The notes beneath the pieces were generated by a model. The model did not search any database. It saw only the letters and a program-made list of their open reading frames with translations, and was not told the DNA's origin. This document shows positions 59,640-64,000 of a stretch of DNA of 64,000 bases, in pieces. This stretch comes from Microbacterium sp. Leaf159 (GTDB taxonomy: Bacteria > Actinomycetota > Actinomycetes > Actinomycetales > Microbacteriaceae). The position numbers were made by a program, and so were the translations under genes. The stretch is from the NCBI RefSeq assembly GCF_001423615.1, contig NZ_LMOU01000001.1, positions 756,538-820,537 on the forward strand. Direction: 5' to 3'. The number at the start of each line of letters is the position of its first letter. Positions within the stretch are counted from its first letter, which is position 1.

Positions 59640-60287
59640 TCAGCCGCACACCTCGTACGAGGGCTCGTCCCGGGTCGTGACGACGATGTCGGATGCCACG
59701 TCCGCGCCCTCCCTGAACTCGAAGAAGACATGAGCCGCGTCGTCGCTCGCAAGCATGAGCCACGTGCCGCCTCCGATCTGCGCGGTCCCCTCCTGCGCAT
59801 CCGGGTACGCCGCGAGGACTTGAGCCTTCGTCGCTCCGAGCCCGATCCCCTCCGCCGTGACGGGACTCGGGACCGGTGTCGGGGTCTCGGCGGCCGTGTA
59901 GACCGAGATCTCCCCGATCGGCGCCGTGTCGCTTTCCGTGCCTCGCACGAAGTAGACCCCATAACTCGAGTCCGGCGCATTCCACCATGCGGTCCACGCG
60001 CAGTTCTCGGTGTCGTTCGTCCACGTCTCGGGTAGGCCGGCGAGAGTGGTGGTGAGGTCGCCGCCGATGTCGATGGGACCGACGCCGCTTTCGCTGATGA
60101 CCCACGTCGTCGGATCGGCGGGGTCGGCGGTCGGCACTGCGCTGGGCGATGGCGAGGGGGTCGGAGTCGCGGTGGCGGACGGCGACGGGTTGGACGTCGG
60201 CGCCGACGCGGGCTCGGACGCGCACCCCGCTATCGACCCCACGAGGAGCATCCCCGACATGATCGCCATCGTCGTCTTCATCTTCAT
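59640..60287 (-). CDS. Lipoprotein of unknown function
   Basis: This is a 215-residue secreted lipoprotein: basic start MKMK, hydrophobic signal, lipobox SIAGC (Cys 22). A Pro/Ser/Thr/Ala linker (about residues 25-60) follows, then a globular part (WVISESGVGPIDIGGDLTTTLAGLPETW, then VTAEGIGLGATKAQVLAAYPDAQ) with a terminal ...SYEVCG. The two similar ISESGVGPI/GIGLGATKAQV segments suggest a pair of repeats as in some actinobacterial lipoproteins of unknown role. Two Cys in the mature part may pair. It is divergent from mutY. Confidence 0.85.
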   Translation of the reverse strand: MKMKTTMAIMSGMLLVGSIAGCASEPASAPTSNPSPSATATPTPSPSPSAVPTADPADPTTWVISESGVGPIDIGGDLTTTLAGLPETWTNDTENCAWTAWWNAPDSSYGVYFVRGTESDTAPIGEISVYTAAETPTPVPSPVTAEGIGLGATKAQVLAAYPDAQEGTAQIGGGTWLMLASDDAAHVFFEFREGADVASDIVVTTRDEPSYEVCG

Positions 60288-60330
60288 CTGTCCCGCCTCC
60301 GGTGCGCTTCGGTTCGCCTAGGCTGTCGAG

Positions 60331-61230
60331 GTGCCCTCGACGTCTCATCCCGCTGCTGCGACGATGGAGCCTCTGGCTGCATGGTATCGGGAGGCCGCAC
60401 GCGATCTTCCGTGGCGACGCCGCGAGTTCCACGAGGAGTTCGGTGCCTGGGGAACGCTCGTCAGCGAGTTCATGCTGCAGCAGACGCCGGTGACGCGGGT
60501 GATCCCGCATCTCGAGGCCTGGCTCGCGCGATGGCCGACACCGCGTGCTCTGGCAGGCGCCACCCCTGCCGAGGTCGTGCAGCAGTGGGCGAACCTCGGT
60601 TATCCCCGGCGGGCGCTGTGGCTGCATCGGGCTGCGATCGAGATCACGGACCGCCACGAGGGCGTCGTTCCCCGCGATGTCGAGCCGCTCCTGCTCCTCT
60701 CAGGCATCGGCGATTACACGGCCAGGGCGGTCGCCGTCTTCGCCTACGGCGACCGGCATCCCGTCGTCGACACGAACACACGTCGTGTGCTCGCCCGGGC
60801 GATCCTCGGGCAGGCGCAGCCCGGTTCGCCGTCTCGTCGGGACCTCGACCTCATGGACTCGCTGCTCCCCGCGGGCGATGCCGAGTCTGCCGTGTTCAAC
60901 GCGGCCGCGATGGAGCTCGGCGCGACGGTCTGCACGTCGCGTTCGCCTCGCTGCGAGATCTGCCCACTGATCGACGACTGTGCCTGGGTGGCGGCCGGAC
61001 GCCCCGACACCGGTGACACTCGACGACGCCAGGCGACTTTCGAGGGCTCCGACCGTCAAGCCAGAGGCGCGGTCCTGCGGGTCCTTCGCACCGCAGCCCC
61101 GGAGCCGGTGCTTTTGCAAGGCGTGCTGCCCGACTGGCCGGATCCGCTTCAGCGCGACCGAGCGATCGATTCGCTCATCGCCGACGGGCTCGCCGAAGCC
61201 GACGGCGAGACGCTCTCACTCCCCCGTTGA
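60331..61230 (+). CDS. mutY: A/G-specific adenine glycosylase
   Basis: MutY removes adenine mispaired with 8-oxoguanine. The 299-residue protein has the HhH-GPD fold: SEFMLQQTPVTRVIPHLEAWLARWPTPRALA, the HhH LLLSGIGDYTARAVAVFAYG, and VVDTNTRRVLAR with the catalytic Asp. The 4Fe-4S cluster CX6CX2CX5C is in CTSRSPRCEICPLIDDC. The C-terminal NUDIX-like domain of E. coli MutY is absent or much reduced, as in other actinobacteria. The GTG start at 60331 lies 6 bases after TAGGCT, consistent with a leaderless start. It converges on the LuxR gene. Confidence 0.95.
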   Translation: MPSTSHPAAATMEPLAAWYREAARDLPWRRREFHEEFGAWGTLVSEFMLQQTPVTRVIPHLEAWLARWPTPRALAGATPAEVVQQWANLGYPRRALWLHRAAIEITDRHEGVVPRDVEPLLLLSGIGDYTARAVAVFAYGDRHPVVDTNTRRVLARAILGQAQPGSPSRRDLDLMDSLLPAGDAESAVFNAAAMELGATVCTSRSPRCEICPLIDDCAWVAAGRPDTGDTRRRQATFEGSDRQARGAVLRVLRTAAPEPVLLQGVLPDWPDPLQRDRAIDSLIADGLAEADGETLSLPR

Positions 61231-61257
61231 GACCTTCTCCCCCGGGGGAAGCCGGTC
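61231..61257. terminator. Candidate hairpin between mutY and LuxR genes
   Basis: The short gap holds CTCCCCCGGGGGA-type self-complementary sequence inside GACC/GGTC (61231-61234 and 61254-61257). It overlaps the LuxR stop. The zero-loop core weakens it, so it is only a candidate. Confidence 0.35.
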
Positions 61258-63448
61258 AGACGTACTGCCCGATGCGATGTGCCAGCACGGTGAGCTCGAC
61301 CCTCGTTCGCACCTCCAGTTTCGCGAAGACGCGCCCCAGGTGCACCTCGACGGTGCGGACCGAGACATGGAGCGAATCGGCGATGTCTCGATTGGATGCA
61401 CCGCTGACGACGAGCATCGCGACCTCGAGTTCCCGGGCTGTCACTATCGACTCCCAGACGCGTCGGCACGACGAGAGCGGGTCGCCGGCCGACGTGGAAA
61501 GACGATTCTCCGAAGCGAGCCGCGCGGCGATCGCGCGCGACCACGCAGTTGCGCCTGAGACGTCCAGAAGACTGACAGCGGTCGCGAGATGCTCTCGCCC
61601 GATCTCCAGGTCGCCCCTGATGAGGGAGCGTGTTCCGATCATGGCCTCGACCCGCCCCCGAGAGAAAGGAGAGGTGAGCGTCCGCGCTGCATCGACGACT
61701 CGTGGCCGTTCGACACGCCAATCCTCGTCCGAACAGCTCGTGATGCGAACCCTCAGCTGCTGAGCGAGGGTGATCTCCGGTGGTTCGATCCGCTGTGTGC
61801 TCCACGAAGCGATGTCCGCGACCACGATCGCCTCTTCCAGGCCCGGCACAGACATCGTCGTCTGGGGTGCTCCGCGATCCCGCCAGACGCGCATGCACGC
61901 TGCCGCCTCAGCGGAAGCACCTGCGAGGAAGGCCTCGATTCCCCGATCGACGAGCTGGTCGATGCGGACGGGCGAAGGGAGCGCGGAAGTCAGCGCTCTG
62001 GCGAACGGGCCGAGCCTGCCGAGCACAGCGAGATCGAGCCGCCGAGCGATGACCACTCCGAGCCCCGCGAACGGGACTGCGATCGGCAACTCCAGTGAAG
62101 CTCTGAGCATCGTCTCGCGTGCGGCGCCGATGTCTCCGCGCCACATGAGCAAGAGCACCTCCACGACCGCCCGGTAGGCACCGACGAGCGGACTGGACTC
62201 GAACCCGGCGACGAACGGATCGACCTCGACGTCTATGCCGGAGTCGCCCACGGCAAGCAGCCTGAGTCCTCTGTCGACATCTCCTTCGATCGCCGCATGC
62301 AGCGCCCGCAGCATCCCCCCAGTGAGGGGGCCCGCTCCGTGCACGTCCTCCGCGCCGCGGTCACCCCCGACGAGCCAGGCGAGCGCGACGACGGGATCAC
62401 GCAGTGATCGCTCCGCTCCCGACCTCGCGCACCCCTCTCGGAGCTCGTCGAGCCAGAGGCGCATCCCGGGGCGGTCGCCGCGTTCGGCACACAGCACTGC
62501 GGCGAAGGCGGCGGCACGCGCCCAGGAGTACCAGAGCCCGGCGTCATCGCTGCGGGGTCGAAAAGCCTCGGCATCGAACTGCGGTACCGCGCCTCGAAGG
62601 TGGGCTTGGGCGACGAGCAGACCGCCCAGTCCTTGCAGCCGCTGATGTTCATCGCCGTCGGGGAAGAGCTTCGCGAGTGTGCTCGCCGCTTCGACTGCGT
62701 GTCCGGCGGCGATCGCTGCGACACCCGCGACCAGGTTCGCCTCGTCCCTGGTCGTGCCACTCGCGTGAGCCGCGGCCTCTGCGGCGAGGTGGAAGGCCCT
62801 CTCACTGCGCCCAGCCTCGGAGAGCTCCCTCGCTATGCGAGTCAGTTCTCCTGCCGCGACCGGCTCCCCGTGCATCGATGCGCGAGCCCTGTGCCAGTCC
62901 GCGTCGACCGCTTCGCCGCGTTCGCGGAAGACACGGTGCAGTCGCGCGTGGACGGCTAACGCCACGGATCGTGAGGTAGTCGCTCTCAGCCAGATGGCCA
63001 GACGCGGCTCGACGAGGCGGACGCGCCCCGCATGCATGTCCAGATGTCGACCGGCTGCGCCCCGGTGCAACTCGGCTGCGCTCTCACCTGCGAAATCGAG
63101 GAGCGGAGCAAGCCTGTCGTCGAGGCGCAGCGAGACCGCCACCAGAACCTCGCGATCGGCGGGGGCGAGTTCCAGATGCGCGAACAGAGCCTCGATCGAG
63201 GGGACCATCGGCAACGGGGACGGCAGCGCCCTCAGACCCCGGCGTTGAGCGGCATCGAGCCTGGCGGCAACGGCCCTGATGGTCGGGCCGTCCGCCGCAA
63301 GCTCGGAAGCGAGGCGGGCGGCGACATGCGGCGCACAGCTCAGCTCATGCGCCAGGAGGTCGTCGAGGATCTCCTCCATCACCGCCGATGCGACCGAAGT
63401 CACCCCGTGCGCACGCGAAGCGTCGATGCCGAACCCCCCAGTCCCCAC
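61256..63448 (-). CDS. LuxR family transcriptional regulator, large, no ATPase domain seen
   Basis: This is a 730-residue regulator with a C-terminal LuxR helix-turn-helix (TARELEVAMLVVSGASNRDIADSLHVSVRTVEVHLGRVFAKLEVRTRVEL, about 670-720). The middle is built of Ala-rich helices like TPR repeats. The architecture resembles the C-terminal part of large ATP-binding LuxR regulators (LAL/MalT type), but I see no Walker A or B motif in the N-terminal 250 residues. Those residues (LAHELSCAPHVAARLASELAADGPTIRAVAARLDAAQRRGL) are helical, as after the ATPase in those proteins. The start at 63448 is uncertain. MEEILDDL, 23 residues in, is another option. The stimulus is unknown. Confidence 0.85.
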   Translation of the reverse strand: MGTGGFGIDASRAHGVTSVASAVMEEILDDLLAHELSCAPHVAARLASELAADGPTIRAVAARLDAAQRRGLRALPSPLPMVPSIEALFAHLELAPADREVLVAVSLRLDDRLAPLLDFAGESAAELHRGAAGRHLDMHAGRVRLVEPRLAIWLRATTSRSVALAVHARLHRVFRERGEAVDADWHRARASMHGEPVAAGELTRIARELSEAGRSERAFHLAAEAAAHASGTTRDEANLVAGVAAIAAGHAVEAASTLAKLFPDGDEHQRLQGLGGLLVAQAHLRGAVPQFDAEAFRPRSDDAGLWYSWARAAAFAAVLCAERGDRPGMRLWLDELREGCARSGAERSLRDPVVALAWLVGGDRGAEDVHGAGPLTGGMLRALHAAIEGDVDRGLRLLAVGDSGIDVEVDPFVAGFESSPLVGAYRAVVEVLLLMWRGDIGAARETMLRASLELPIAVPFAGLGVVIARRLDLAVLGRLGPFARALTSALPSPVRIDQLVDRGIEAFLAGASAEAAACMRVWRDRGAPQTTMSVPGLEEAIVVADIASWSTQRIEPPEITLAQQLRVRITSCSDEDWRVERPRVVDAARTLTSPFSRGRVEAMIGTRSLIRGDLEIGREHLATAVSLLDVSGATAWSRAIAARLASENRLSTSAGDPLSSCRRVWESIVTARELEVAMLVVSGASNRDIADSLHVSVRTVEVHLGRVFAKLEVRTRVELTVLAHRIGQYV

Positions 63449-63513
63449 GGGCGACCGCCCATGCGGACTGAGGTTATCAATACACGCGGATCCTCAGACG
63501 AGGGCTCCGATAT

Positions 63514-63948
63514 TCAGGACTGCGTGTCGTCGTCGTCCTGGCGGATGTAGGGGTCTGCGTCGCCTGCGTGTGATGCGGAGGACGCGAGCTTCGCCACATC
63601 GGCGTCGCGCTGCTGAGCCTCACGGAGGAGAGCCGAGATGTGGTCGGCGTTCTCAGGCAGCGCGTCGGGGATGAACTCGAGCGTCGGGACGAGTCGAGTG
63701 CTCAGCTGCTTGCCGACCTCGCTGCGCAGCATCCCGGTCGCCGATGTCAGCGCCGCCCCGCTGGAGAGACGCTCCTCTTCGGTGCCGAGCACCGTGTAGA
63801 ACACCGAGGCGTGCTGCAGGTCGCCGCTCACGCGGACGTCGGTGATCGTCACGAAGCCGAGGCGCGGGTCTCGCAGCCCCTTCTCGAGTCGCTCAGCGAG
63901 GATCACACGAATGCGATCGGCCAGACGTGCCTGTCGTTCACCAGCCAT
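63514..63948 (-). CDS. rbfA: 30S ribosome-binding factor A
   Basis: RbfA aids late maturation of the 30S subunit and the 16S rRNA 5' end. The 144-residue protein has the KH-like fold: RQARLADRIRVILAERLEKGLRDPRLGFVTITDVRVSGDLQHASVFYTVLG, then GMLRSEVGKQLSTRLVPTLEFIPDALPENADHISALL. The acidic C-terminal tail (DADPYIRQDDDDTQS) is an actinobacterial addition. The ATG at 63948 follows GGGAGAGAAC. The terminator-like hairpin at 63976-64000 lies just upstream, so rbfA may have its own promoter rather than reading through from the unseen gene, commonly infB. Confidence 0.96.
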   Translation of the reverse strand: MAGERQARLADRIRVILAERLEKGLRDPRLGFVTITDVRVSGDLQHASVFYTVLGTEEERLSSGAALTSATGMLRSEVGKQLSTRLVPTLEFIPDALPENADHISALLREAQQRDADVAKLASSASHAGDADPYIRQDDDDTQS

Positions 63949-63975
63949 TGTTCTCTCCCTCTACGTACCCTTCGG

Positions 63976-64000
63976 GCGAGGATGCATGACGCATCCTCGC
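63976..64000 (-). terminator. Hairpin at right edge, upstream of rbfA
   Basis: GCGAGGATGC-ATGAC-GCATCCTCGC is a perfect 10-bp stem with a 5-base loop reaching the window edge. On the minus strand it would lie after the gene upstream of rbfA, commonly infB, and could terminate it. The other side cannot be seen. Confidence 0.5.

Noticed and set aside
60331..61230. Possible truncation of MutY because the NUDIX-like domain is missing
   Set aside because: Actinobacterial MutY proteins are commonly of this length and the iron-sulphur cluster is complete.
1..64000. tRNA, rRNA, CRISPR arrays, insertion sequences or prophage
   Set aside because: I looked for cloverleaf-type ends, repeat-spacer patterns, transposase or integrase motifs and found none.

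Overview
The window is a high-GC actinobacterial chromosome segment, most likely from Microbacterium or a close relative in the Microbacteriaceae. This rests on the gene order (recX-recA-DUF3046-clgR-cinA-pgsA-ftsK, then rnj-dapA-thyA-folA-dapB, pnp, rpsO, ribF-truB-rbfA), on GC-rich third codon positions, on many GTG starts, and on many leaderless-type promoters. It is ordinary chromosome: I see no tRNA, rRNA, CRISPR array, insertion sequence, prophage or integrase.

Layout, left to right. 1-10.1 kb, minus strand: recX (cut by the window edge), recA behind an SOS box, a DUF3046 gene, clgR, the overlapping ftsK-pgsA-cinA chain, a GNAT acetyltransferase, ribonuclease J and dapA. 10.2-20 kb: a NUDIX hydrolase, the thyA-folA-SDR operon, a thioredoxin/DUF4395 pair, OsmC, dapB with a small membrane protein, a histidine phosphatase, an aldo/keto-reductase-like protein lacking its catalytic residues, and pnp (TTG start, long leader). 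20.3-24.6 kb: envelope genes, namely UDP-glucose dehydrogenase, a GT4 glycosyltransferase fused to an SGNH hydrolase, DedA, and a 58-residue DUF5302 protein closed by a textbook terminator. 24.6-33.7 kb: accessory metabolism, with dctA divergent from a DcuS/DcuR-type two-component system, a FAD oxidase, an LLM monooxygenase with its FMN reductase, a membrane acyltransferase and a serine hydrolase. 33.7-38.4 kb: the efeUOB iron-uptake operon behind an iron-box palindrome, divergent from a 2-oxoglutarate/Fe(II) oxygenase. 38.4-46 kb: a membrane protein with its own wHTH regulator and two tandem operator palindromes, rpsO, an MFS exporter with a possible 7-codon leader ORF, YceI, FKBP, an alpha/beta hydrolase, a PrsW-like protease and a FAH-family enzyme. 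46-54 kb: aspA, a phosphodiesterase, a TetR regulator, a PiT phosphate transporter with a PHO-box-like array, oligopeptidase B and pfkA. 54.5-64 kb: an SNF2 helicase with a LexA-like box, ribF, two small membrane proteins, truB, a lipoprotein, mutY, a LuxR-type regulator and rbfA. The last 25 bases are a hairpin that probably ends the upstream, unseen gene.

How it fits together. The conserved information-processing and lysine/folate genes form a minus-strand backbone. Between them sit cassettes for nutrient uptake (dicarboxylate, iron, phosphate), redox and envelope functions, many on the plus strand. DctA and AspA could together feed C4-dicarboxylates and aspartate into the TCA cycle. Two LexA-like boxes, one at recA and one at the SNF2 helicase, suggest a shared DNA-damage response. 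I found no clearly undescribed system. The best leads are the GT4-SGNH fusion, the catalytically degenerate AKR, the membrane protein/wHTH operator module, the SOS-linked helicase and the PHO-like array. The only gene-free stretch over 300 bases is 19948-20310, the pnp leader region.
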